Source of the DNA: Phytophthora quininea
Lineage: Eukaryota; Oomycota; Peronosporomycetes; Peronosporales; Peronosporaceae
Assembly: GCA_011947345.1 (NCBI GenBank)
Contig: JAAVTG010000588.1
Span: forward strand, 1 to 64,000
Reading direction: 5' to 3'
Length of the DNA: 64,000 nucleotides
The notes below the pieces were generated by a model. It searched no databases, was not told the DNA's origin, and was given only the letters and a program-made list of their open reading frames with translations. The position numbers and the translations under genes are program-made. Shown in pieces: positions 45,135-56,421 of this stretch. Within the stretch, counting starts at the first letter, position 1; each line of letters begins with the position of its first letter.

Positions 45135-46716
45135 ATGAGCGTGTGGCTCGTGTCCGTGCCGAACGAGGGCAACAGCTCCTCCGAGACCACTTTCCTCTCG
45201 CTCAAGGCCGAGACGGCCTCCAGTCGCCACGACTACGCCGGTACTCATCACAATAGACCAACATATACAATATCATAATCTTACTCTAAAAATGTATCTT
45301 TTGCGCTTCAACTGCAGACTGTGTGCGCGTGGAGCTGCCGTCCGACCTGCTGGTGGGGACGCTGGACTCGCTCATGGCGCTGAGCGACGATCTGAACCGC
45401 GTGGACCTCGTCATCGAGAGCGTTGTGCGCAAGATCGAGCGCCAGTTCCACGACCTGAACAAGGGCGACCAAATGCTCACGGTTGACGGCGTGCCCGTTG
45501 AGCGCTACCTGAGCTTCTTCTCCTGGGACGAGGCCAAACACCCGCACCGTCGACCGCTTCCGGAGATCGTCAGCATCATCCAATCGGTATCAAAAGCTGC
45601 AAAACTCTCTTTTGATACGTTTGATAGATCTAATTTCCTTGTGTTTAATTTCTTCCTTTTTGCTACAGTCGGTGGGTAAAATTGAGGAGGAGCTGAAGCA
45701 ATTGAGTACTCGCTACTCAGAGAAGAAGCAGCAGCTGATCGGTCTGCAACGGAAGAAAGGGTACGATTTGTATATATTTGACTGTTTGGTATATAAATAT
45801 TGATGAATTGCCACGGCAGCGGCAATCTGATGGTGGCCAATTTGAACGACGTGTTGACGCCCGACGTCGTGTCCACGTCGGACTTTGTCAACACGGAATA
45901 CCTGCAGACGATGGTGGTGATCGTGCCCAAGAATCTGGAGGAGCAGTGGCTGCATGAGTACGCGCAAATTGGCGACCAGATTGCCGAGTACGGTCCCAAG
46001 GGCAACCGTGGCAATGTCCGTGGCTCCCCAGTGGTTCCTGGATCCTCGCGCAAATTGATGGAGGAAGGCGACTCGGCCGTCTACACGGTGACGCTGCTTA
46101 AGGGCCAATACACGCCCGGATTTCTGGACAAGGAAGGCAACTTTGAGCCTGGGTCGACGGTCGACTACATTGAAGATTTTAAGACGCGTGCCAAAGAGAA
46201 ACGCTTTGTAGTCCGCGATTTTGTGTTCGATCCGACTAGTCATGCGTCGAACGAAGAGGCCATTGCTGAGCTCGAAGTGGAAGTGGACCGACTGTGGTCT
46301 GCGCTCATCCGCTGGTGCAAGGCTCACTTTGGTGAAACGTTCATTGCGTGGATGCACATCAAGGTTCGCCACGATGGCTTAGGTGCTGATGACTGTACGC
46401 TAACCACTTTATTTGTGCAGATGGTTCGAGTGTTCGTCGAGTCCGTGCTCCGTTACGGTCTTCCCGTGAACTTTGTCGTTGCCATGTATAAAGTACGTCG
46501 TTTGTATTCTCCTTCAAGAGCTGGATATTGATTTTTTTGCGATTTCCGTAGCCACACTCCGGTAAGGACAAGAAGTTGCGGGCAGTGCTGTCCAAGAAAT
46601 ACGCGCACTTGCAACCGGCGCAGTTCTCTGGACTCGAAGAGGGCTCTTCGGGCTCGACGCAGGTCGAGTACTACCCGTATGTCACAAACTCTTTCCACCC
46701 GCTGAGCACCACCTAA
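45135..46716 (+). CDS. ATP6V1C: V-type ATPase subunit C
   Basis: Six exons (45135-45240, 45318-45596, 45669-45760, 45820-46363, 46421-46492, 46552-46716) join in frame without any break. The protein opens MSVWLVSVPNEG, has VELPSDLLVGTLDSLMALSD and VDGVPVERYLSFFSWDEAK, a helical arm (GKIEEELKQLSTRYSEKKQQ), LMVANLNDVL, WCKAHFGETFIAWMHIK and the C-terminal VESVLRYGLPVNFVVAMYK. Subunit C bridges the peripheral stalks of the V1 sector and controls assembly of the proton pump on endomembranes. Confidence 0.94.
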
Positions 46717-46883
46717 GAGATGCAGTGGGGAGCTCGGAACGGACTATCGTGCAGCTCTGTTAGTGCTAAACACGGGAACGCTAATGACCAAGGAAAAAAA
46801 ACTAACTGGTGGTGTGTTGTTGAGATTACAAAGGAGTTAAAACAAGTTGAAAAACAATCCTAAATGTCCATGGACTGTCATAG

Positions 46884-49589
46884 CTAGAGCATGCTGAGGA
46901 GCACCGGGTCCGACGTGTAGTCGACGCCACCACTTGAAGCTGTGTCTCGGATTCTCCGTACACTAAGATCTTGGTGCACTTTCATGTGGAATACGAGTTG
47001 GATCAGTTCACGCAGATCGCTAACAAACAGCAACTGCACGCGATCTTTGCGGTTATCGCGCTCACGAGGGTGATCAGTGGAGACACCAGCGAACTCTTTG
47101 CGCAGTTCCTCAGCCTCGCTTTTATTTCCTCGAGGCAGGATCACCCGCTTAATGCCAGCACGAATTGCTGCTAGCACCTTCTCTCGGATGCCACCAACAG
47201 GCAGAATGACGCCACGGAGAGTGATCTCTCCTGTCATTGCGATATCGACAGGGACTGGCACACCCGAAATCACCGATAGGAGAGCGCATACGATGGCGCC
47301 TCCAGCTGACGGTCCGTCTTTAGGGATTGCTCCTTCCGGGAAGTGGACGTGCACGCCCGAGATGCCATCCATCGAGAGGTTATTTGGCCCGCTTGATTCC
47401 CTGCTGACGCTGTTGGAAGTTCAATTAGATGGGCATTTACTAGAAGCCAGGACAGTGCGAGCTGTGCCGACTCCTTCATTACATCGCCCAGTTTGCCTGT
47501 GAGCTGCAGTGTTGGTGCAGTGTGGTTGGAGTTGTCTTGTTTGAAGACGATTGTTTCGTACAGGAGGCTTCGACGAAAAGGATGGAACCTCCAGCTGTGC
47601 TCCACGACATGCCTGTGGCCACTCCAGGCATGCTTGAGCGCAGAGCAACCTCATTGAACACCAGTTCATGACCAAGGATGGTGTGGATCATCTTCTTGTC
47701 GATTAGGATGGGGTCGAACGAAGCCAGAACATCCGAGTCCTTGCGGGCCGCCTTTTGTTTTGTCTCGTCCAGTTCTCGAACGACATCGACAGCAACATAT
47801 CGGCACAGCGCACCAACCTGTCGTTCTAAATCACGCACACCGGCCTCGCGGGTATAGCGCATTATGAGGAACCGCAATGCTTCATCTGAAATACGAACCA
47901 TGTCCTTACGAAGCCCATTAGCCTCAATTTGCTGAGGGAGAAGGTATCGTCGCGCGATTTCCACCTTTTGCTCCACACTGTAGCCAGTGAGTTCGATCAC
48001 CTCCATGCGATCTAGCAGCGGGCCTGGGATCGTGTCTAAGCTGTTGGCTGTCGCTAGGAACAGCGTGCGGCTCAAGTCGAAAGGAACGTTCAAATAGTGA
48101 TCTGTGAACGTGTTGTTTTGGTGAGGATCCAACACTTCGAGGAGCGCGCTCGCTGGATCTCCACGGAAATCTTTCCCCAGCTTGTCCACCTCATCCAGCA
48201 GCAACACAGGGTTGTTTGTCTCGGCATGACGCAGAGCGTTCAAGACACAGCCCGGCATAGCACCAACGTAAGTCTTGCGGTGGCCTCGGATCTCCGACTC
48301 GTCGTGGACTCCGCCAAGTGCAACCCGCTCGAACTTGCGGTTGGTAGCCGCAGCAATGGATCTCCCTAACGACGTTTTACCAACACCTGGAGGTCCTACA
48401 AGACACAGAATAGGCCCACGCATGTCTCGTTTAAGACTGCGGACGGCAATGTACTCTGTGATGCGCTTCTTGACCTTGTCTAGGCCGTAGTGGTCCGCGT
48501 CGAGTTGTTTGCGCACGCGTTCCACCAAAAGCGAGTCGGCCGTGGACTTGTTCCATGGCAGCTCTGAGAAGAACTCGAGGTAGTTGTGGAGAATGCCGTA
48601 CTCTGGTTGCATAGCCGTCATGCCTTTCAGACGCCGCAGCTCGCGCTGCGCGACCTTGGCAGCTTTGGGTTCCAGTTTCAGCGCATTCAGTCGCTCTTCC
48701 AGCAGTCTGATCTCGTTAGCATTTTCTCCTCCAGCGGTATCTTCAACCTCTCCCAGCTCCTTCTTAATGGCTTCTAATTGCTGTCGCAGCAAGAACTCCT
48801 TCCTCGTGCCTTCCAGCTTGTCTTGCACCTCGCTTTGGATCTTGCGTTGCAGTTTGGACTTCTCCGTCTCCTGTTCTAGCAGCGCCACTGCACGCTCACA
48901 ACGGAGGGCCACAGGCACTGCCTCCAGTACTTGCTGCTTCTCGGCCGCAGTTACGTTCAAATAGGACACGACCACGTCCGCCAGTTCTCCAGCTGACGAG
49001 TTGCCAATGGCATCCACCAGTCCGTTGCTGCGTCGTAGCAATGGCGCGCTCTTGGACGTCTCCAGGTACTCGTGCGTCAAGTGTTTAAGCCGCATCGTCA
49101 GCTGCTGCAGCGCTTCCTCTTCGGATTCCCTAAAACGGGGGCAGTAGTCCCTAATTTCTGCACAGAACCCACCAAATAAGGTCTGATTTGAGCCACGTCC
49201 TGCAGCTGCACACGGTGCAGGCCCTGCACGAGCACCGAGAGCCCGGCGACGTCACCTTGGAGCCGCGTGAGCTGCACGACGCGCGCCACGATCCCGACCC
49301 CGTAGACTGCGTCCTTGGCCTCCGTCGTCGTCGCCAGCGTCTCCGTGTCCGACTCTGCCTGGCGTCGAGTGAAGATAGCAAGCGCTAGCGACGCCGACGT
49401 CGTCGTGTCACTGCGTCGAGACGTCTTGGGGGCTCGTACTTCCCATACCAAGTCCTTGAGCAGCTGCAGCGCCGACGCAGACGTGATGGCCAGCCGTAGG
49501 TACGTGCGCGGGAACAGCACTTTGTTGTCCAGAGGCAGGATGGGCAGCTGCAGCGCCGCAGCGGCCGTCGACGTCGCGCGGTCCTCCAT
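46884..49589 (-). CDS. LONP2: Lon protease, peroxisomal type
   Basis: An ATP-dependent serine protease of the AAA+ family. The N-domain starts [20 protein letters not shown] with no mitochondrial presequence. Then come the coiled coil ([18 protein letters not shown]), Walker [14 protein letters not shown], Walker [11 protein letters not shown], and the sensor and lid region. The proteolytic domain carries the catalytic Ser in [10 protein letters not shown] and Lys in [10 protein letters not shown]. The C-terminal tripeptide is Ser-Met-Leu, a non-canonical peroxisomal targeting signal. The missing presequence and this tail point to peroxisomal matrix quality control. One-base breaks lie near 49110 and around 47380-47580, where the C-terminal frame resumes. 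Start ATG 49589; an Inr-FPR-like site lies just upstream. Confidence 0.9.
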
Positions 49590-49609
49590 CAAAGTAGCTG
49601 CAAGGTAGC

Positions 49610-49625
49610 AAATTCTCGAATGAAG
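49610..49625 (-). promoter_or_regulatory. Inr-FPR-like core promoter of the Lon gene
   Basis: On the minus strand the site reads CTTCATTCGAGAATTT, with TCATT and AATTT in the right spacing. It gives a leader of about 30 nt to the Lon ATG. Confidence 0.45.
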
Positions 49626-49835
49626 ACGACGACTGGAAGTGTAAACAGGACCGAAATAAACGGTGCGTGTCCGGGATTAAGTGATGTTCAATATGGCGGG
49701 AATGAAAAAAATGTGTTGCTGCCGATGAAAATGTGTTGGTCCTCGGCCTTGGATTCTCACAGTTCCTTCCTATGGATCTCCAAGACAGAGTGACAAAGTG
49801 TGCAAGATGACCAATGTAAATTATCGACCAAGTAC

Positions 49836-51119
49836 TTAGGCAAGCGTCTTCGAGGACTTGGAAGCCTTGGTCATCACCTCGTTCTCGGCAGCGGACTGCA
49901 GAGCGTCGTCGTCGTCGTCGTCGTCCGAGGCATCCGCCAGGCCAGTCTTAGTCAGGCCGGTCTTGGTCAGGCCGGTCTTGGTGCCCTTCACCAGGGTGAG
50001 GTCGTCCTCGTCGCTGTCGTCGCCCAGCAGACCGTCCGAGCCATCATCGTACAGGCTGCCAACGCTGTCACAACACTGCCCTTGCCGGTCTTGGACGTCT
50101 TGGAGCTCTTGGTCATGGTCTCCTCCGTGCCCTTGGTCAGGCCGGTCTTGGTGCCCTTCACCAGGGTGAGGTCGTCCTCGTCGCTGTCGTCGCCCAGCAG
50201 ACCGTCCGAGCCATCATCGTAGAGGCTGCCGACGCTGTCACGACACTACCGCCCTTGCCGGTCTTGGACGTCTTGGAGCTCTTGGTCATGGTCTCCTCCG
50301 TGCCCTTGGTCAGGCCGGTCTTGGTGCCCTTCACCAGGGTGAGGTCGTCCTCGTCGCTGTCGTCGCCCAGCAGACCGTCCGAGCCATCATCGTAGAGGCT
50401 GCCGACGCTGTCCACGACACTGCCGCCCTTGCCGGTCTTGGACGTCTTGGAGCTCTTGGTCATGGTCTCCTCCGTGCCCTTAGTCATCTTCCCTTGGTGC
50501 CCTTCACCAGGACGTCGTCGGCGTCGTCCAAGTCCGAGTCCGAGTCGTCGCCGCCAAGAGCGTCGATCAGCTCCTGGAGGGTGACCTGGCCGCTGCCGCT
50601 GCCGATGAGCGAGTCCAGGTCCAGCTTGTTGCTGCCCACCAGGCCCTCGACGTCGTCAAGGTAGCTGGAGCCGGCGTCGCTGCCGAGAAGAGTCTTGAGG
50701 TCGATGTCGTCCTCCGAGCCCGACTTGGAGTCGTCGATTGCCTGGATCAGCTCCTCGAGCGTGACCTGGTCGCTGCCGCTGCCGACGAGGTCCTGCAGGT
50801 TCAGGTACACGTGCTTACTGTCGCTGCCGCTGTCGCTGTCGCTTCCGAACAGCTCGGTCAGGTCGATCATGAGGTCGTCGCTTCCGCTGTCGTCGTCGAG
50901 GTCGAACTCGTCGCTGTCGTCGCCCTTGCACTGAGCCATCTTCATGTAGCACTTGTTGGGGTACTCGACGCCCTTGTCATCGGTCACCGGTTTGTACTTG
51001 TCCGGGCAGGATTCGGGGCAAGCCACGCTGTCGCTGGTGCCGCGAAGCGTCTTGGGGTTGCCGGCGTGAACGGCGGTGACGGCGACAGCCGCCAGCATCA
51101 GGCCATAGGAGAACTTCAT
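49836..51119 (-). CDS. Secreted Kazal-like protein with acidic region and 58-residue tandem repeats (K1)
   Basis: The signal peptide MKFSYGLMLAAVAVTAVHA is followed by LRGTSDS and one four-Cys Kazal-like domain (CPESCPDKYKPVTDDKG, YPNKCYMKMAQC). It lacks Cys3 and Cys6, as in the first domain of Phytophthora EPI1. Then comes a very acidic Ser/Asp-rich segment and about three copies of a 58-residue unit containing KTSKTGKGG, SVGSLYDD and LTLVKGT. The protein ends after a poly-Asp run with SSKSSKTLA-like sequence. Frame breaks at about 50488 and inside two repeats look like one-base losses between otherwise identical copies. Probably a secreted effector or inhibitor; the repeat function is unknown. 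Confidence 0.75.
49975..50490 (-). repeat. 174-bp tandem repeat in K1
   Basis: Three near-identical units are anchored by 'tcctccgtgc' at 50121, 50294 and 50468, spacings 173 and 174. The one-base shortfall coincides with a frame break. Each full unit encodes 58 residues. Confidence 0.85.
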
Positions 51120-51958
51120 TTTCTGCTATCCGATAGAGGTAAGTGAACTGCTCGTCGCGAATTCGGGAATGGCACACGTGCAAGAAGGGGGTTCTGCTCC
51201 GCTGTGGCAATACTCGCCGCAATACGGAGCGAGTCCCCATCCGAGGAAAATCGATCGGTTCTGTACTGTTGTGTCCCATCCTGGAGATTGCGGTCTGTTT
51301 GCTACGAACATCTCCCCAGGCAAAAACTCACGATCGGCAGGCAGTTGAAAGCAATACGCAGAGGCGTGTCTGGCCGATGGCTTCTGATGCCGCATCAGCA
51401 TCAGTGATGCCGACGCCTATCAAGGCGGAAAACGAGTCGGAGTCGGCTCACACTTTCCAAAGTTGCCACTTTCCAAGCACATTCGGAGTGTGCGGAAGTC
51501 TCACGGTGAAGCAAGGACTCGATCGGCCGCGATCCGTTGCTCGCTGTCAGTCAAGGACGCGACTCAAGGTGGCTAGGTGCCGACAGGATCGATTTTACCG
51601 ACGGAATGCCCAAGCACAATCCAATCCTCGCGCATCTTCTTCCATGCTGTCTGTTTACGATGGCTCAGTGAAACGGCAACCAGCTCCCGGCTCCCCGTGT
51701 CCAAAACAAACATGGTTCATGTAATTCATGTACGCGTCGATCCGGTAACCGGATAGTGCACGCACTGATTTACTGCAGGTGTAAGCTGTTGACATCCATC
51801 GTCCCCATGAACAACACCACACTGTCTAATCTATTGAAGGTTTATTGGACAGTGTCCTATAAACACAAAAGATTGCAAGCAAGAGAACGACTAGTAGAGA
51901 CCAACAAATGATTACGCTTCCGTATGGCGCACAACACGAACTCAAAGCCCTTGAGACC
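51120..51958. other. Intergenic region between K1 and K2
   Basis: A plus-strand frame of 193 codons (51143-51724) covers the K1 promoter region but has no signal peptide, domain or biased composition, so I treat it as chance. The first 200 bp must hold the K1 promoter. Confidence 0.4.
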
Positions 51959-53459
51959 TTAAACCGCAGTCTTCGCTGTTCCAGGTGACGGGGTTCCTTT
52001 CACTAGTGTGGGGTCGGTTTCCGCACTGCCGCCCAACATGCCTGACCCACTTTCACTGAACAAGCTGCCGACGCTGCTGAACATCGCCGCCCTTGCCGCT
52101 CTTGGTACCGCTCACCTTGGTCGTCTTCGATGCACCTTCCACGATCGGGGCCTTCGTCGCCTCGATCGGGGTCTCCTTGACAAGGGTGGGGTCGGCATTT
52201 CCACTGCCGCCCAACATGCCCGACCCACTTTCACTGAACAAGCTGCCGACGCTGTTTGAACATCGCCGCCCTTGCCGCTCTTCGTTCCGGTCACCTTCGT
52301 GGTTTTCGAGGCACCTTCAACAATCGGGGCCTTCGTCACCTCGATCGGGGTCTCCTTGACAAGGGTGGGGTCGGCATTTCACTGCCGCCCAACATGCCCG
52401 ATCCACTTTCACTAAACAAGCTGCCGACGCTGTTTGAACATCGCCGCCCTTGCCGCTCTTCGTTCCGGTCACCTTGGTCGTCTTCGATGCACCTTCAACG
52501 ATCGGGGCCTTCGTCACCTCATCGGGGTCTCCTTGACAAGGGTGGGGTCGGCACTTCCACTGCCGCCCAACATGCCCGATCCACTTTCACTGAACAAGCT
52601 GCCGACGCTGTTCTGAACATCGCCGCCCTTGCCGCTCTTCGTTCCGGTCACCTTGGTCGTCTTCGAGGCACCTTCAACAATCGGGGCCTTCGTCACCTCG
52701 ATCGGGGTCTCCTTGACAAGTGTGGGGTCGGCACTTTCACTGCCGCCCAACATGCCCGATCCACTTTCACTGAACAAGCTGCCGACGCTGTTCTGACATT
52801 ACGCCCTTGCCGCTCTTGGTTCTGGTCACTTGGTGGTCTTTCAGCTCCTTCATCGCTGCTCTTCACCATCTTGGTAGCTGCCGAGGAGCTGCCGCTTCCC
52901 GACTCACCAGAACCCGAGTCGGTGAAAAGTGGTCGTCCGTACAGCTTTTCAGCCTCAGCCAGAGGGTTCACCTTGGTCTTTTGTCCTTGCACTTGGCGAT
53001 ACGCATCATGCAGCTGTTCGAGTACACCTTGCCATCCTCGTCCGTCACCGGGTTGTAGTCGGCCGTACAGGCATCAGGGCAAGCCGTCGACGCTCCGCTT
53101 CCTGAAGAAGCACACGCGCCCTTGGAAGCCACCGCGAGTTCCGTCGCATTACACTGGGCGACAGTCAACTTGCATTCGTTGTCGTACGTGACGCCGTCAG
53201 TTCCGCACAGAGGGTCCTTGTCGGCGGGGCAGACCGAGTCGCACGTGTAAGCGTCGCTGCCGGATTCGGACCAGTCGAGGTTCCACGAGGATGAGCCGCT
53301 CGGGACCACCTCCGGTCCGATGCCTAAGGGGAATTTGCTAGCCTTCGAACCGTCAGTTTTAGGCAGCTCCTTGGTGTCGATGCTGGTGAAGTCGAAGCTG
53401 CCGGCGTTGGCCGAGGTGGCAACGACGGCTGCGAGCAGAATGCCGACCGCAATCTTCAT
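51959..53459 (-). CDS. Secreted Kazal-like protein with 60-residue tandem repeats (K2)
   Basis: Signal peptide MKIAVGILLAAVVATSANA; then a SFDFTSIDTKELPKT-type spacer; a six-Cys Kazal domain (CDSVCPADKDPLCGTDGVTY, NECKLTVAQC) and a four-Cys domain (CPDACTADYNPVTDEDG, NSCMMRIAKC). Next is the linker motif NPLAEAEKLYGRPLF. The rest is about five tandem copies of a 60-residue unit (APIVEGASKTTKVTGTKSGK, NSVGSLFSESGSGMLGG, DPTLVKET) ending GTPSPGTAKTAV. Single-base gains or losses inside the repeats and near 52985 shift the frame. Predicted secreted protease inhibitor with an unknown repetitive C-terminus. An Inr-FPR-like promoter lies about 50 bp upstream. Confidence 0.75.
52010..52790 (-). repeat. 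180-bp tandem repeat in K2
   Basis: Units are anchored by 'cggggccttcgtc' at 52146, 52325, 52503 and 52682, spacings 179, 178 and 179 against a 180-nt coding unit. A partial fifth unit lies at the left end. Units differ by few substitutions, which points to recent amplification or gene conversion. Confidence 0.85.
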
Positions 53460-53500
53460 GGTATCCGCTGCTCAAGATGTGTGGCTGTGTAGCTCCTGGC

Positions 53501-53516
53501 GAATTGTAGAGTGGTC
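53501..53516 (-). promoter_or_regulatory. Inr-FPR-like core promoter of K2
   Basis: On the minus strand GACCACTCTACAATTC matches the consensus at about 10 of 15 informative positions, including CTNCAATT. It gives a leader of about 50 nt. Confidence 0.45.
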
Positions 53517-53806
53517 GACGGGCTCGAGGTGGTCTCGCTTCGCGTCCGCCAACACTTCCGCCTTGGAAAGTCCTCCCCATCTAAAGAAAAAAATATTGTG
53601 ACGACAAAAGTTCACGCTCTCTTGCCAATGACCGTAGCGTCGAAGGAACAACTTACCATCCGAGATTATCTTGGCGATTCTCGTATCAAAGAAGTCGCGG
53701 GTTCCTCTCTTCTTCAATAGCTGCGCGGGCGTCTTCAGCGCGAGGAGAATTGAGCCGGGGAACCTTATTCATACAAACAGCAAAAAAGTTAGTATGTTTC
53801 ACGAAA

Positions 53807-53822
53807 ACTTTTTTCGCAATTT
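53807..53822 (+). promoter_or_regulatory. Inr-FPR-like core promoter of the ADP-ribosylglycohydrolase gene
   Basis: ACTTTTTTCGCAATTT ends only 6 bp before the ATG. The FPR half (CAATTT) is perfect; the Inr half lacks the usual CA. The leader would be under 20 nt, which is short but known in this group. Confidence 0.4.
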
Positions 53823-53828
53823 GAGACC

Positions 53829-54854
53829 ATGAGCGGCTCTGACGTCCTGCGCCGCGCTGGCGTGCACTGGGACCGCGCGTACGGGGCCTTCCTGGGGCTG
53901 CTGTGCGGCGACGCTGCAGGTGCAACGCTCGAGTTCTCGCCGCGACGCATCACGCAGTTGGACGTGACTCACGCGATGACGATGCCCGGGGAGGTGTCTT
54001 TCGACTGGGTCAGGGTCAGATCACAGACGACTCGGAGTGCGCGTTATCACTAGCTCGCGGTCTATTGAGCCACAACCCACGCGACGGATTCCCGCTGGAG
54101 TCGGTGGCTCGCCAGTATGCGGCCTGGTGCGACTCAAAGCCTTTCGACATTGGTAACACGTGCGCCACGGCCTTCAGGATCGCGCCGGATACAGACGGAA
54201 ACTACGCCAAGGTCATGACTCAGACTGCTGAAATGCACAACGTTCCTAGTGAAGCCAACGGATCGCTCATGCGCGTCGCCCCGTTGGCGATCTGGAGCGT
54301 GGGCGAGTCTGAAGAGACCATCGCCGCCCTTGCCAGAGCGGAAGCCACGCTCTCACCCGAACCAGGTCTGCCAGGACTGTAACGCAGTGTACTGTCTTAT
54401 GGTGGAGCATTTAATCCGCAATCCTGGAGACTTTCAAGGAGCGGTGGATCGCGCCGAACGCTTTGTGATGAGTTCGGTGCAATCCGTGGTGCGGCAATGG
54501 TTTCTGCAGGAGTCTATGGATATCTCGAGTCTGGAGTGCACGAAGCAGATTGGCCATGTGCGTTGGGCGTTCGTGATGGCTGTCTACTTTTTGCGTCAAA
54601 ACGAGAGCTACGAGTGTGCTATTGAGCAGACGCTGCTGAAGGGAGGTGATACTGACACGAACGCCGCCATTGTGGGCGGACTCATTGGCGCGCTGCACGG
54701 AGCTGACACGATTCCACCTCGTATGCGTGAGGCGGTGCTGACTTTTAATGGCACGAAGCCTGGATCAACCCGCCGCCCTCGTCCGGAGTTTTATCGCGGA
54801 ATTCACGTCACGGAACTTGCCAAACAACTCGTGGATGGGAAAGCGGACGACTAA
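53829..54854 (+). CDS. ADP-ribosylglycohydrolase (DraG/ARH family)
   Basis: The family removes ADP-ribose from proteins or related conjugates using two Mg2+ ions. Metal motifs are visible: AFLGLLCGDAAGATLEF at the N-terminus, GQITDDSECALSLARGL (Thr-Asp-Asp) and LLKGGDTDTNAAIVGGLIG near the C-terminus. EANGSLMRVAPLA is also typical. Length, about 340 residues, fits. Two one-base breaks, near 54000 and 54360, split it into three frames. It lies on the plus strand inside the Kazal cluster and is unrelated in function. Confidence 0.88.
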
Positions 54855-55020
54855 AAACGTTTGGTGAGCGAGAACAGCGTTTATTTTTCTTTCTTCACGG
54901 CATGACAGTGATGGAACTCAAACATTCTGTAAGCGAGACGCTTACAACAATTTGCTGCTCTAGTTAGCTGCCGTTTCTTTCTCGACTGGTTGTTGTTGCT
55001 GCTGCTGATGCTGAAGAGGT

Positions 55021-56042
55021 TTATCCTCCGAGGCCGAAGGATTTTAAACCCTTGATGAGCGTTGTGTCTTTGCTTGCACTGCCGAGCATGCCCGACGACG
55101 AATTGTCATCGAACAGACTGCCGATGCTGCCGCTAGTCTTGGAGGATTGTCCAGCCTTCGTCGCAGGAGTCTTCGCGATGTCCTCCGCAGGTGCCTTGGT
55201 GGCTTTGACCAACTTGGTGGCAGAAGACGAGCTCCCACTACTTTCGTCGCTAGCAGACTCGTCAAAGGAGCTGCCGTTCGTGCTCTCGGAATCAGAGTAC
55301 ACAAAAGAGGTCCATAGAGCGACTCGGCGAGAGCTAGCGGGTCCTCGTTTTTCTTCTTGCCGCTGCACTTGGCCATTGCCATGTGGCACGGGCTCGAGTA
55401 TTCGACGCCATTCTCATCAGTCACTGGGTCCATGACGGCTAAACACGCATCAGGACAGAATTCAGGGGTAGTAGACTTGGACGACTCGGTCGACGACGGC
55501 GGAGTTTTCGAGGCAGATGAATCGCTACCGCTTTTGTCCGAGCCAGCACCGGATCCGTAGAGCGACTTGTACTCCGCCAAAAGATCGACAGGCTTCTTGC
55601 TGCCCTTGCACTTTGCCCTCTGCAGGTAGCACTCGTTCGAGTACACTTGGCCGTTTTCATCGCGCACTGGTTTGTGCACGTCGAGACACACATCCGGGCA
55701 AAACGTTGGGGAGCTGGCCGCTGTAGGAGACGGCGAAGAAACCTTAGAGCATTTGCCGGTAGACGCCACAGCAAGGTCCGTGGCGTTGCACTGGGCGACG
55801 GTGAAAGCGCAGTCGTTGTCGTAGGTGACGCCGTCTGTGCCACACACAGGCTTGTACTCGGTCGGACAGTCCTCGTCACAAGAGTAGGCACTGCTGCCGC
55901 TGCTGGACCAGTCAAAGTTCCAAGAGGACGAGCCGGAAGTGGTTGGGACGTCCTTGGTGTCGATGATGCCGAGGTCGAAGCTGTCAGCGCGAATGGAGGC
56001 TACAGCAACGGCAGCAGATACGAGTCCAGCAGCCAACTTCAT
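55021..56042 (-). CDS. Secreted Kazal-like protein, three domains (K3)
   Basis: Signal peptide MKLAAGLVSAAVAVASIRA, spacer SFDLGIIDTKDVPTT, one six-Cys Kazal domain (CDEDCPTEYKPVCGTDG) and two four-Cys domains (CPDVCLDVHKPVRDENG and CPDACLAVMDPVTDENG). The linker motif LLAEYKSLYG follows the second domain and LALAESLYG the third. The C-terminus has a single copy of the module amplified in K1 and K2 (SIGSLFDDNSSSGMLGSA, TTLIKG), ending KSFGLGG. One frame break near 55310. Predicted apoplastic subtilisin-type protease inhibitor, by analogy with EPI1. Confidence 0.82.
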
Positions 56043-56421
56043 GCTTGTGGGTTGCTTGGAATGGCGACTTGAGCTTGTGCTCGAGGATTAAAGAATGTGA
56101 CGACTCTGCACCAATTTGCGTGTGCGTCGCGTCAACACCAACCACCGTGAAGAATCCCATCCAGGGAAAAGGGCCGCGGCCATGCGATTCGCATCGCCAA
56201 TTGTCGGCAGGGCCTTGCGTGGGTTTGAGGACTTCCCCGCTGAAATACACTATATATGTATGAGCTGTTTGTCTTTTGTCTCGCTCTGGTGGGTAGAGTC
56301 CAAGAAAAGTGCTTGCAACTCCTAGGTTGAAGTGGTGCCGATTAAAAAATGATTAAGCGAGTAAGCTCATGCACGGCGATGCTTATTTCTTGATTTGCCA
56401 CTGAGGAAACTTTGACTAAGC

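Noticed and set aside
49975..52790. Regularly spaced repeats that could suggest a CRISPR-like array
   Set aside because: The units are 174-180 bp, contiguous without spacers, and in coding register inside secreted protein genes of a eukaryote.
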